From a marine gamma proteobacterium HTCC2143 (GTDB taxonomy: Bacteria; Pseudomonadota; Gammaproteobacteria; Pseudomonadales; Dasaniaceae), in NCBI GenBank assembly GCA_000169075.1, contig AAVT01000002.1, forward strand, positions 1 to 64,000: DNA of 64,000 nt, written 5' to 3'. Both the position numbers and the translations under genes were made by a program. Below the pieces are notes generated by a model. It saw only the letters and a program-made list of their open reading frames with translations, was not told where the DNA came from and did not search any database. Of the stretch, positions 35,231 through 44,454 are shown one piece after another. The stretch's first letter is position 1. Each line of letters opens with the position of its first letter.

Positions 35231-38112
35231 TGCTGCAATATTATGATCCTGCTAAAGGCCTAGATGTTAGTAAAGATTATGGAACGCCAGCTTTTAATCG
35301 TCAGGCTGATCGAAACACTGAGTTAGTGAATCTCACTATTGATGGCCGTGAGTTGGCCGTTCCCGCCGGCACTTCGATCATGCGGGCAGCAGCGCTGGCA
35401 GATATCAGCATTCCAAAACTATGTGCTACAGATTCATTGGAAGCGTTCGGATCCTGTCGTATGTGTCTGGTTGAAATAGCAGGGCGAAAAGGTTTTCCTG
35501 CTTCTTGCACCACGTCAGTTGAGCAGGGGTTGGTAGTTCGAACCCAGACAGATCGCGTTGCAAAATTGCGGCGCAATGTAATGGAACTATACATATCAGA
35601 CCACCCGCTAGATTGTCTTACCTGCCCTGCTAATGGTAACTGTGAGCTGCAAGATGTGGCCGGTGAGGTGGGGCTCAGAGATGTTCGTTATGGTTTTGAT
35701 GGTAAAAACCACCTATCTGCGAGCAAGGACACCAGTAACCCCTACTTCACCTTTGATGCCAGCAAATGCATTGTTTGTTCCCGCTGTGTTCGAGCCTGCG
35801 AAGAAGTACAGGGAACATTTGCCTTAACAATCGACGGGAAAGGGTTTGACTCTGTTGTTGCCGCGGGGCAAGCGCAGTCTTTTATGGAATCCGATTGCGT
35901 TTCCTGTGGTGCTTGTATACAGGCGTGCCCAACGTCGACACTGATGGAAAATACGGTGATTGATCAGGGCCAGCCTCAGCGCAGCGTTGTGACCACATGC
36001 GCCTACTGCGGGGTGGGTTGTGCCTTCAAAGCAGAGTTAAAAGGTGATCAGGTTGTCCGTATGGTTCCACACAAAGGGGGTGAAGCCAACCGCGGGCATT
36101 CCTGTGTTAAGGGGCGTTTTGCTTTTGGCTACACCACCCACCAAGACCGCATTACTACACCAATGATTCGCGAGACTATTGATGACCCATGGAGGAAAGT
36201 TTCTTGGGATGATGCGGTGAATTTTGCCGCCGCTCGCATTAAGACGATACAGCAACAGTACGGAAGAAATAGCGTTGGCGGCATTACTTCGTCCCGCTGT
36301 ACCAATGAAGAGACCTATCTGGTTCAAAAGTTAGTAAGAGCAGCATTTGGCAATAACAATGTTGATACGTGTGCTCGAGTCTGTCATTCACCGACTGGTT
36401 ATGGATTGAAAACCACATTGGGGGAATCGGCGGGAACACAGACATTCGACTCGGTCGAGGTCGCTGATGTAGTGCTGGTTATTGGTGCGAATCCAACCGA
36501 TGCGCATCCAGTTTTTGCATCGAGACTGAAGAAACGTCTGCGTCAGGGTGCACAATTGATTGTTGCTGACCCGCGACGGATTGATTTGATAAACAGCCCT
36601 CACGCTAACACGCCGTATCATTTGAAACTGCTCCCGGGCACTAATGTTGCTTTTATTAATGCTATTGCCCATGTCATCGTCAGTGAGGGGCTTGAAGCGA
36701 CTGAATTTATTGCGCGGCGCTGTGATTCAGAAGCTTTTGGTCGCTGGAAACGCTTCGTCAAGGAACAGAAAAACTCACCGGAAGCTATGGCGTCTATTAC
36801 CGGTGTCCCGGCTGAGCAATTGCGCGAAGCGGCGCGAGTATATGCAAATGCCAACAATGGTGCTATCTACTATGGCCTCGGCGTGACTGAGCACAGTCAG
36901 GGTTCAACCATGGTGATGGGTATTGCAAATCTGGCGATGTTGACAGGGAATATCGGCCGCGAAGGTGTTGGTGTTAATCCGCTGCGGGGACAAAACAACG
37001 TACAGGGCTCCTGTGACATGGGTTCATTTCCTCATGAGTTACCTGGCTACAGGCATATTTCCGATGATACCGTTCGTCACCAATTTGAACAGGCATGGGG
37101 TGTCACGCTTGACCACGAGCCGGGGTTTAGAATTCCAAATATGCTCGATGCAGCGGTGGCAGGACATTACAAGGGCTTGTATTGTCAGGGTGAAGATATT
37201 GCTCAGTCTGACCCTAACACTAAACATGTGGAGCAAGCGCTGCGGAGTTTAGACTGTTTGATCGTGCAGGATTTATTCCTTAACGAGACTGCAAATTTTG
37301 CCCATGTGTTTTTACCAGGAGCATCATTTCTCGAAAAAGACGGCACCTTTACTAACGCTGAGCGCAGAATATCGCCGGTCCGAAAAGTGATGTCACCACT
37401 GGGGGGGAAAGCAGATTGGGAGGGTACTACGGCATTGTCAAACGCTCTCGGTTATCCGATGAATTACAATCATCCTTCAGAAATTATGGATGAGATTGCA
37501 TCGCTGACGCCAACCTTTAGTGGTGTTAGTTATCAGCGCTTGGATCAAGAAGGGTCGCTGCAATGGCCTTGTAATAGTGCGATGCCTGACGGGACACCGA
37601 CTATGCACGTTGACGAATTTGTTCGCGGCAAGGGGTATTTTGCTATTACCGAATATGTAGCCACCGATGAAAAAGTCAATAAGCGCTTCCCACTGCTGTT
37701 AACGACTGGGCGTATTTTGTCGCAATATAATGTTGGTGCTCAAACACGGCGCACGGCCAATGTAGACTGGCACGAGAGAGACTTACTAGAAATCCATCCT
37801 CATGACGCAGAAGACAGAGGTATTAGTGACGGAGATTTGGTTCAGGTGTCTAGCAGAGCGGGTAAAACAGTGCTGACAGCCGATGTGACTGAGCGCGTTC
37901 AGGCTGGTGTTACCTATACGACATTTCATCACCCAGAGAGCGGAGCTAATGTCGTCACGACAGATAATTCTGACTGGGCAACCAACTGTCCGGAGTATAA
38001 AGTAACAGCGGTAGAGCTTAAAAAAGTCACTGCGGAATCGAGCTGGCAGCGTGATCATGATGCCTTTTCGATCAAACAGCGGGGATTGGTGGATACGGAG
38101 GTTTTGCCGTGA
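35230..38112 (+). CDS. fdsA: Formate dehydrogenase catalytic alpha subunit
   Basis: Oxidises formate to CO2 at a bis-MGD molybdenum (or tungsten) site. Start chosen at the ATG overlapping the fdsB stop, giving 960 residues. N-terminal [2Fe-2S]: C65, C76, C79, C93. H125/C129/C132/C138 bind a [4Fe-4S]. Two ferredoxin-type clusters: C180/183/186/190 and C223/226/229/233. Another [4Fe-4S]: C257/C260/C264/C292. The active-site pair is C385-H386 in CARVCHSPT, so this is the cysteine, not selenocysteine, form. The molybdopterin domains end in a dinucleotide-binding domain. Confidence 0.97.
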   Translation: MLQYYDPAKGLDVSKDYGTPAFNRQADRNTELVNLTIDGRELAVPAGTSIMRAAALADISIPKLCATDSLEAFGSCRMCLVEIAGRKGFPASCTTSVEQGLVVRTQTDRVAKLRRNVMELYISDHPLDCLTCPANGNCELQDVAGEVGLRDVRYGFDGKNHLSASKDTSNPYFTFDASKCIVCSRCVRACEEVQGTFALTIDGKGFDSVVAAGQAQSFMESDCVSCGACIQACPTSTLMENTVIDQGQPQRSVVTTCAYCGVGCAFKAELKGDQVVRMVPHKGGEANRGHSCVKGRFAFGYTTHQDRITTPMIRETIDDPWRKVSWDDAVNFAAARIKTIQQQYGRNSVGGITSSRCTNEETYLVQKLVRAAFGNNNVDTCARVCHSPTGYGLKTTLGESAGTQTFDSVEVADVVLVIGANPTDAHPVFASRLKKRLRQGAQLIVADPRRIDLINSPHANTPYHLKLLPGTNVAFINAIAHVIVSEGLEATEFIARRCDSEAFGRWKRFVKEQKNSPEAMASITGVPAEQLREAARVYANANNGAIYYGLGVTEHSQGSTMVMGIANLAMLTGNIGREGVGVNPLRGQNNVQGSCDMGSFPHELPGYRHISDDTVRHQFEQAWGVTLDHEPGFRIPNMLDAAVAGHYKGLYCQGEDIAQSDPNTKHVEQALRSLDCLIVQDLFLNETANFAHVFLPGASFLEKDGTFTNAERRISPVRKVMSPLGGKADWEGTTALSNALGYPMNYNHPSEIMDEIASLTPTFSGVSYQRLDQEGSLQWPCNSAMPDGTPTMHVDEFVRGKGYFAITEYVATDEKVNKRFPLLLTTGRILSQYNVGAQTRRTANVDWHERDLLEIHPHDAEDRGISDGDLVQVSSRAGKTVLTADVTERVQAGVTYTTFHHPESGANVVTTDNSDWATNCPEYKVTAVELKKVTAESSWQRDHDAFSIKQRGLVDTEVLP

Positions 38113-38957
38113 GCCGAAAGAAAGCAGGGGAGAGTACTCTAGTCGCGAACGGTCAGCACAATGTATCGACTAGACCCATCTTTGCATGGCCAAAAGTCGA
38201 TAGCGATAAGACGACTGATTTTGTCGCTGAAGAAACACCGGTTGCACTGGTATATAACGGTGTTTCTCACGCGGTTATGATGGCTAGTCCATGGAATTTG
38301 GAAGCATTTGCTATTGGTTTTAGTCTGTCGGAAGGGATTGTAGATCGCTGCGATGAGATCTATGCAATTGACACACAAACTGTTTATAACGGCATAGAGA
38401 TATCACTGACAATTAGTCGTCAACGTTTTGAACAATTAAAAGCTAGGCGACGCATGTTGGCTGGTCGGACCGGTTGTGGCATTTGTGGAACCGAGTCTCT
38501 GGATCAGCTTGTTGTTGATCCCCCCGCAGTAACCCGGAGGGCTGCGGTTTCCCATCAGGCTATATTTCGGGCAACTATGGCATTAGAGGCGTGGCAGCCT
38601 GTACAGCAACTGACTGGTGCGGTGCATGGTGCCGCTTGGTGTGTTGATGACGGTACGATCATTGATGTGTGCGAGGATATCGGCCGGCACAACGCATTGG
38701 ATAAATTGATAGGGACATTGATTCCAATGGATGGTTTTCGGGAGTCGGGTTTTTTGTTGATTTCTAGTCGAGCTAGCTATGAAATACTGCAAAAATCAGC
38801 GCGGGCAAACATTGAAATTGTTGTAGCGGTGTCTGCGCCTACTTCGCGTGCAATCGACATGGCTGAGAAAGCGGGCATCACCTTGGTCGGGTTTTCTCGA
38901 GAGCACAGACACGTGGTTTATGCCGGTCATCAGCGGCTTATTGAGAGTAATAACTAA
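38109..38957 (+). CDS. fdhD: Formate dehydrogenase accessory sulfurtransferase FdhD
   Basis: Transfers sulfur to the molybdenum cofactor, needed for FDH activity. The CxxC pair lies in RTGCGICGTESL near residue 120; GAVHGAAWC, EDIGRHNALDKLIG and SSRASYEILQK are family motifs. The GTG start overlaps the fdsA stop by 4 bp. In FDS operons this gene is often called fdsC. The 282 residues are normal. Confidence 0.95.
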   Translation: MSRKKAGESTLVANGQHNVSTRPIFAWPKVDSDKTTDFVAEETPVALVYNGVSHAVMMASPWNLEAFAIGFSLSEGIVDRCDEIYAIDTQTVYNGIEISLTISRQRFEQLKARRRMLAGRTGCGICGTESLDQLVVDPPAVTRRAAVSHQAIFRATMALEAWQPVQQLTGAVHGAAWCVDDGTIIDVCEDIGRHNALDKLIGTLIPMDGFRESGFLLISSRASYEILQKSARANIEIVVAVSAPTSRAIDMAEKAGITLVGFSREHRHVVYAGHQRLIESNN

Positions 38958-39187
38958 TGGCTACGGCTGAGCTGAAACATTTGATTAAAATGGTCAATCA
39001 AATTAGCAAAAATATTGCGACGGATGAAAGCGAGCAGGCCGTGATTGATAAGACAACCATTCATATTCAACGATTTTGGGCGGGATCGATGAAAAGAGAT
39101 ATTATGCATTATGTCGAGCGCGATGGACGCGGCCTAGAACCGCTGGCATTATCAGCGGTTCGGCAGCTGACAAAACCGCGGACATGA
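38957..39187 (+). CDS. fdsD: Formate dehydrogenase delta subunit
   Basis: A 76-residue small subunit found only with FDS-type enzymes and needed for their assembly. ELKHLIKMVNQISKNI at the start and HIQRFWAGSMKRDIM in the middle are typical. The start overlaps the fdhD stop by one base (TAATG). An inverted repeat GAACCGCTG / CAGCGGTTC (39137-39145 with 39153-39161) near the end of the gene could form an mRNA hairpin. Last gene of the operon. Confidence 0.93.
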   Translation: MATAELKHLIKMVNQISKNIATDESEQAVIDKTTIHIQRFWAGSMKRDIMHYVERDGRGLEPLALSAVRQLTKPRT

Positions 39188-39223
39188 CTACAAACAGTTC
39201 ATCGGTCGCTATATTGTTTAATG

Positions 39224-39817
39224 TTATATGCGCACCAAGTCATCGACTCGATCAGTATGCCCATCAATGTCATAAGACATAATGACTAGGTCCCTGCAGG
39301 TTCCATTGCGATCTTCAACATAATCGGCGAGCAGGGCCTCAGGAACAAATCCTAAACGACGAAAGGCTGCCTGGGCACCATGCTGGTCTGGCGTCATATT
39401 AGCTAATAATTTCTTTACACCGATACTTTGGGCAACGTCAAAAATCTCCGAGGTTAGGTTTTTACCCAGACCGCGCGCTCTGTAACTGCTGCTTACGTTG
39501 ACCCGCAGTTCGCCCACGCGACGTGTCCAGGGAGCGGGGTTACGATGAACTGTGGCATAACCGACTAAATGTTCGTCTTCGTCGAAGACGACTAATGATG
39601 TTGAAAAACCACTTTCAATATTATCTATCCACTCGTCTACAACCTCAGGCTGGGTGAGGTCGACACGTAAAAATAGCAAATCTTCCTGTGGTAGTGCCTG
39701 TGAAAACTCCAGAATCGCATTTTTGTCGGCTGCAGTCATGATACGAAGCTCTACACTGGCCCCGTCGGGAAGTATGATCTTTTTAGGATAGCGGGAAACA
39801 ACGGTTTGTCTCGGCAT
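39224..39817 (-). CDS. GNAT family N-acetyltransferase
   Basis: A 197-residue protein with the GNAT acetyl-CoA signature: the core strand GELRVNVSSSYRARGLGKNL carries the R/Q-x-x-G-x-G/A pyrophosphate loop, followed by the later GAQAAFRRLGF helix. GGAG lies before the ATG. It is separated from the wax ester synthase gene by 17 bp on the same strand, so the two probably share a transcript. Substrate unknown. Confidence 0.85.
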   Translation of the reverse strand: MPRQTVVSRYPKKIILPDGASVELRIMTAADKNAILEFSQALPQEDLLFLRVDLTQPEVVDEWIDNIESGFSTSLVVFDEDEHLVGYATVHRNPAPWTRRVGELRVNVSSSYRARGLGKNLTSEIFDVAQSIGVKKLLANMTPDQHGAQAAFRRLGFVPEALLADYVEDRNGTCRDLVIMSYDIDGHTDRVDDLVRI

Positions 39818-39834
39818 TATGGCTCCATGGATTG

Positions 39835-41286
39835 TTAGTTGTTGGTTTGAATATCTGATTCTCGCGCAGCACTGAGGAGTTCGTTGAATACGGCCTCGGC
39901 ATTGTCTACGATGACCTGTAAGTCAGGCACCAGTCTAGGTTCAGATATAAAATTGAAAAAAAGTTGTTTGTTGTAGCTCAAAATAGTGAGGCTTAAGCCA
40001 ACGTTGCCAGAGAGTACCAGTAATCCGATCGTATCTGTGACCTCAGCTCCACACAGATATTGAGGAACTTGTAACCCAGGGACATTGGTACACACTAAAT
40101 TGATGCCCATGTTCGGCTGACGATAACCGAAGCTGGGCATTATCGGCATCGGAACCCGTGCTGCCAGAGCAGTAGGGTCCAACGCAGTACCGACCAACTG
40201 TGTCATGGCCATGGCTACTGGCGGAAATGCTGGCATGTTCTCCTGCACTACCGTTAGCGCCTGTGCCTCTTCCTCTACTTTTATCCGCTGCATTTCATCA
40301 ATGACAGCATGTAGTCGTGCAGTACAGGACATTGATGATGCGGGAAGAAGAGGGAATATAGCAGAAACCTGGTTCCCCAGCGCTCCTTTTTGGTCTTCTG
40401 TACGGACATTAACCGGACACATAATCCGTATGAGCTGATTGTCAACGCGCTCGTTGTGATGTTCCAGATAACGAGCGATAGCTTCGGAGACAACGGCGAG
40501 CACAACGTCATTTATGGTGCCGCCCAAGTGACGACGGATTTCTCTAATTTCAGTAAAGGGCTTTTTTATCCACTTAACACGTCGCTTGGGTCCAACCATC
40601 CCAGCATTAAAAGGAGCTGTTATTGCCGGCTTCGACATGAATCGCATAAATATTTCACTAGCTTTTCGCAGGCGACCTAGCACGTCTCGGCTGGTACTCA
40701 TCGCTTTAATGGGACTAATACGGGTGAGCTTGCTGAAATTCTCCTGCATCGCCTCACTCATGAGAGCGCCTGGCGAGGGCGCAGGATGAGGCTGCCATGG
40801 TTCTGTGGGCGGCGTTGGATCCGCAGCGTTCGGAGAAAGATCGTACAGAATTGTGGTCAAATCAATGCCCGAGGCGCCGTCGATCATCGCGTGGTGAGTT
40901 TGTTGGAGTAATAAAGTTTTACCGGGAACCCCTGTTAGGACTACTGTCCGCCACAGTGGATGGCTCCTATCTAGCATGGGCTCATTGAGCTCCACACCTT
41001 TATCAACGCCTTCCTTCAGCGTCGAACCTTCGGGTAGCTGGTGTAGAAGAACATGATTGTGCAGATCAAACTCGGTGTCATCAACCCACTTTGGGTGTCC
41101 GAGGCTAAAGGGAACCTGAGCCAGCTTTCGATGGTAGGAGGGAACTAGATGGATTCTGTTCTCATAATGTTTATAGATATCTTCAAACGGGACTTCGCCT
41201 TTCAGTACATAGACCGACGAAATGTGCATGGGTGAACTGGCTGTTTCCATGTAGATAAATGACGCATCGGTCTCTGTCAGTCTCAT
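39835..41286 (-). CDS. Wax ester synthase / diacylglycerol acyltransferase
   Basis: Bifunctional WS/DGAT making wax esters or triacylglycerol from acyl-CoA and alcohol or diacylglycerol. The catalytic HHxxxDG motif is H131-H132-A-M-I-D136-G137 in QQTHHAMIDGASG. LTETDASFIYMET at the N-terminus and the later NDVVLAVVSEAI and NLVCTNVPG segments fit the family. The 483 residues are normal. AGGAAA precedes the ATG. It suggests storage-lipid formation. Confidence 0.94.
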   Translation of the reverse strand: MRLTETDASFIYMETASSPMHISSVYVLKGEVPFEDIYKHYENRIHLVPSYHRKLAQVPFSLGHPKWVDDTEFDLHNHVLLHQLPEGSTLKEGVDKGVELNEPMLDRSHPLWRTVVLTGVPGKTLLLQQTHHAMIDGASGIDLTTILYDLSPNAADPTPPTEPWQPHPAPSPGALMSEAMQENFSKLTRISPIKAMSTSRDVLGRLRKASEIFMRFMSKPAITAPFNAGMVGPKRRVKWIKKPFTEIREIRRHLGGTINDVVLAVVSEAIARYLEHHNERVDNQLIRIMCPVNVRTEDQKGALGNQVSAIFPLLPASSMSCTARLHAVIDEMQRIKVEEEAQALTVVQENMPAFPPVAMAMTQLVGTALDPTALAARVPMPIMPSFGYRQPNMGINLVCTNVPGLQVPQYLCGAEVTDTIGLLVLSGNVGLSLTILSYNKQLFFNFISEPRLVPDLQVIVDNAEAVFNELLSAARESDIQTNN

Positions 41287-41429
41287 AGCGTTTCCTATAT
41301 CCCTCTATCGTTATCCCGCTTAAATCCCTTCATGCCATCATGATCCATCGCTTAAAAAAAAACAACTAACTATAAACGACCTAGCGGAGCAGCGTTTCGT
41401 TAATAGCGCGCTATCATTCCCGTGTGAGT

Positions 41430-41882
41430 TTAGTTTCGCTCAAGAACGATGACCGGGATTTGCCGCTCTGTTGCAACTTTGTAATCATTATAGGGCGAAA
41501 AGTAGTCCGCCATTAGCTCCCAAAGCTGCGCTCGCTCTGGACCTTCAGCAACACGAGCTTTGGCGCTGAAAGTGTCATTAGCAACCTGTACCTCAACATT
41601 GGGGTCTGTCATTAGATTCAGATACCATGCTGGATGCTGAGGTGCTCCGCCCTTTGATGCGATAATGCAATAAGCGCCATCGCCAGTGGGACGATAAATG
41701 AGCGGCAGCAGAAGCTGCTTGCCGGATTTCCGTCCGGTGGTTGTCAGTAGTAACGTCGTCAGAGGTTTACTGTCACCGCGAGGTGGTATCCAGAGGTGGC
41801 CAGCGTCACCGTCGGCCCGATAAAGCGCAATATGGTCTTTAATCCAATCTGGCATAGATTGAGAAATTGTTGCATCTGTCAT
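41430..41882 (-). CDS. Deazaflavin-type nitroreductase family protein
   Basis: A 150-residue split-barrel protein of the nitroreductase/deazaflavin-dependent family (DDN-like): LLLTTTGRKSGKQLLLPLIY, then SKGGAPQHPAWYLNLMTDPNVEVQV, the usual hallmark. GGAG lies 8 bases before the ATG. In actinobacteria such proteins use F420; in proteobacteria the cofactor is uncertain. It follows the wax ester synthase gene upstream on the same strand with 143 bp between. Confidence 0.88.
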   Translation of the reverse strand: MTDATISQSMPDWIKDHIALYRADGDAGHLWIPPRGDSKPLTTLLLTTTGRKSGKQLLLPLIYRPTGDGAYCIIASKGGAPQHPAWYLNLMTDPNVEVQVANDTFSAKARVAEGPERAQLWELMADYFSPYNDYKVATERQIPVIVLERN

Positions 41883-42182
41883 TTTTTTTCTCCATTTTTC
41901 TTGAGTAAACAGATCAGCTTAATGGCGACTGTATACCAGCGTTGGGTAAATGGAAATACATAGGCAAGAATATAGGCTTTAACGCCGCAACGGACGGTGA
42001 ATGTGGATTTATTGACTCGCGGACATTTGCTATACGCGCGATGCTCACGACGTTGGTGATTCTCTGTCCAAAATGTCCATATCTGCAGCGGTGCCGGGCA
42101 ATCATCGCCGGCAATGATTTATTCGCATGACGGCTGGTGTCGGGGGTGTTAGCATTCAAGCTATCACTGATCACGATCTGGA
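41883..42182. other. Intergenic region between divergent genes, nothing recognised
   Basis: 300 bp between the nitroreductase-like and SIMPL genes. Short open frames exist on both strands but none has a ribosome binding site or a recognisable product. Confidence 0.45.
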
Positions 42183-42980
42183 ATGACTATGAAGCGTATT
42201 GTTTTTTGCTCCTTACTGATACTTTTTTCATCCTTCGCTTATTCAGCACCTGAACTAAAAGGATCCCCTGAGGAACTGCGTCAGTTTCTGCATCCCAGAG
42301 ATAAACTCGTCACTATTTATGGTGATGCAACGGAAACCGCCTATTCCGATAAAGCTATTGTTAGTCTTGTCATCGATACGGAAGACAAGTTGTTGTCTGA
42401 ATCCATTGCTAAGAACGCGAGTTTACGAGCAGAAATCACCTTGAATCTGGCGGCGGAAGGACTCGCCAAAGATGACATTAAGAGCTCAAAATTTTCGACC
42501 TCGCCGCAGTACGGTTGGTTTGGAAAAAAACCCAGTAGCTACAGGGTGATCAATCGGATGGCTATTGCCATTATAGACGAAGCTCATCTTCAAGTGATTG
42601 CGGCTATTGCCGATAGTTCCGACGAGGTAACTCTGTCTGATACGGCATTCGAACATACGGGCAAAAATGATCTTGAAGATCAGGTTAAGAAGGACGCTTT
42701 AGCCAATGTGATGAGACAAAAAGCGTTCTATGAGAGCAGCCTGGCCGTGAAGTTAATCACGGTTGCTTTCAGGAATGAAAATGTTCGTAGCAGAGCAACG
42801 CGCGGCGCAAGTTTGGTTGAGGAGATTGTCGTAACAAGTAGTAAAATTGCGCGGTATGACGAGGTGGCATACGACGAAGTTTCTGAAAACATGAGTGCGT
42901 ATGCAGAGTCAGAAGAGTCCTCTTTTGATGAGGTCCAATATCGCGCGGGTATTTTTGTGGATTTCAAAATTGAGCAATAG
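42183..42980 (+). CDS. Exported SIMPL (DUF541) domain protein
   Basis: A signal peptide of ~22 residues (start MTMKRIVFCSLLILF, cleavage after AYSA) leads to a SIMPL domain: VTIYGDATETAYSDKAIVSLVI, VINRMAIAI and the usual alternating beta/alpha pattern. Function of the family is poorly known (outer-membrane or periplasmic stress). Unusual is an acidic insertion near residues 205-250 starting VEEIVVTSSK, which resembles a TonB box, before the final strand AGIFVDFKIEQ. ATG two codons later is an alternative start. Confidence 0.82.
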   Translation: MTMKRIVFCSLLILFSSFAYSAPELKGSPEELRQFLHPRDKLVTIYGDATETAYSDKAIVSLVIDTEDKLLSESIAKNASLRAEITLNLAAEGLAKDDIKSSKFSTSPQYGWFGKKPSSYRVINRMAIAIIDEAHLQVIAAIADSSDEVTLSDTAFEHTGKNDLEDQVKKDALANVMRQKAFYESSLAVKLITVAFRNENVRSRATRGASLVEEIVVTSSKIARYDEVAYDEVSENMSAYAESEESSFDEVQYRAGIFVDFKIEQ

Positions 42981-43218
42981 CTTAACGAGAAAGGCTCTAA
43001 CTCGTTGCCTTTAGAGGGAGAATGTTTGTGACTGATAGCTTCGTTGTTATAGGTCTTCGATGCAGATTCAGCGGCCACTAGCTTTGCGTGATAATAAGTG
43101 GGCTTTTTGGCGTGAACATGAGTAATCAATTCGTCTGCCGGTTTTTCGTCATCAGTTTTCGCAAAATTCTTCAAACGTTAGGTTTCAATTTTAAGGGTGA
43201 AGCAGTGGCGTTTAAAGG

Positions 43219-44427
43219 GTGTTGAAGTCAGTATGGACGGACACAGAAATTTGGGCGCTGGCGGTAGCTGAAACCATCGTATGGGCTGGAATTTATTATA
43301 TCTTTGCTGCGTTGATAAGCCAATGGGAGCGGGATTTAGAGTGGTCTAAATCTGAACTAGCGATAGGCTTTACCTGCTGTTTAGTTGTTTCTGGGTTGAT
43401 TGCCCCGGTGATAGGCAGTTTGATCGACAAAGGTTTCGGTAGAAAGGTACTGGTTGGCGGCGCCGTCTTCGGCGGTGTTCTATTGTTCTTAATGGTTTTT
43501 ATGAACAGCTTATGGCAGTTTTATACCCTTTGGACTCTTTTGGGCGTTGCCGCTGCCTGTTGTTTTTATGAGCCCTGTTTTGCTTATATTACTCACACTC
43601 GTCCGGCTAATGCTAAAGCCGCTATAACTCTCGTCACATTGGTAGCGGGTTTTGCCGGGACCTTTGCCTTCCCTGCCGCGAACATATTGACGGAATGGTT
43701 TGGCTGGAGAGTTGCTGTTGGTTTTTTTTCGGCGATGATTTTGTTTGTGGCAGTCCCTCTTTTTTACTATTCGACACGCAGCGCTAAAAAAACCAAGACA
43801 CTACTAACGTCAAATGAGAGAAGGCAGCAATCGCTGGAGCGAAAATCAGCCTTGAGGGAGGCTATCACTGGCCGCTATTTTTGGATTGTGACGATTTCTT
43901 TTGGTTTAATCATGATTAACCATAATGGGCTTTTAACCCACTTCTTACCGATGATGGATGAGCGAGGTATAAGTTTAGAGCTGGCAGTCTTTGCAGCGGC
44001 GATGATTGGTCCTATGCAGGTTATCGGCCGACTAACTATGGTGTTGACTGAACAATGGTTATCCGCATTAGTGACTTGTTGTCTTGCGTTTAGCTGCTTA
44101 ATTATCGCTTCGATATGTCTAATTTATTCCATGGATTCTCCTCGGTTGATATTTGGTTTTGTAGTTTTTCAAGGGATCGGAATCGGTGTGTTTAGTATTA
44201 TGCGCCCAGTCATTATTGCTGAATTATTTGGGGTGCGTGGTTTCGGCGCTATTTCTGGTGTATCAGCCTCAGTTGGCCAGATGTCGATGGCTATAGCACC
44301 CACGCTGGCAGCGGCTATTTGGCTGCTGGGTGGGTATGATATGGTATTGCTATTCATGTTAACGTTTGCAGTTGTTGCCACGCTGATGTTTAGTTCGGTG
44401 GCGTTACTGCAGCGGCGACGGGCGTAG
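43219..44427 (+). CDS. Major facilitator superfamily transporter
   Basis: A 402-residue protein with 12 hydrophobic helices, in two halves joined by a basic loop (SAKKTKTLLTSNERRQQS near 190-210). The loop between helices 2 and 3 reads GSLIDKGFGRKVLVGG, the MFS motif A equivalent. The GTG start is preceded by AAAGG closely; an adjacent TTG is possible. It resembles oxalate/monocarboxylate-type carriers, but the substrate is not known. Confidence 0.88.
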   Translation: MLKSVWTDTEIWALAVAETIVWAGIYYIFAALISQWERDLEWSKSELAIGFTCCLVVSGLIAPVIGSLIDKGFGRKVLVGGAVFGGVLLFLMVFMNSLWQFYTLWTLLGVAAACCFYEPCFAYITHTRPANAKAAITLVTLVAGFAGTFAFPAANILTEWFGWRVAVGFFSAMILFVAVPLFYYSTRSAKKTKTLLTSNERRQQSLERKSALREAITGRYFWIVTISFGLIMINHNGLLTHFLPMMDERGISLELAVFAAAMIGPMQVIGRLTMVLTEQWLSALVTCCLAFSCLIIASICLIYSMDSPRLIFGFVVFQGIGIGVFSIMRPVIIAELFGVRGFGAISGVSASVGQMSMAIAPTLAAAIWLLGGYDMVLLFMLTFAVVATLMFSSVALLQRRRA

Positions 44428-44454
44428 TTAACAACATGATTAAGGAGTTACGTT

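Noticed and set aside
41942..42130. A 62-codon plus-strand frame with a CPKCPYLQRC segment
   Set aside because: No ribosome binding site and no recognisable zinc-finger context beyond the short cysteine run.
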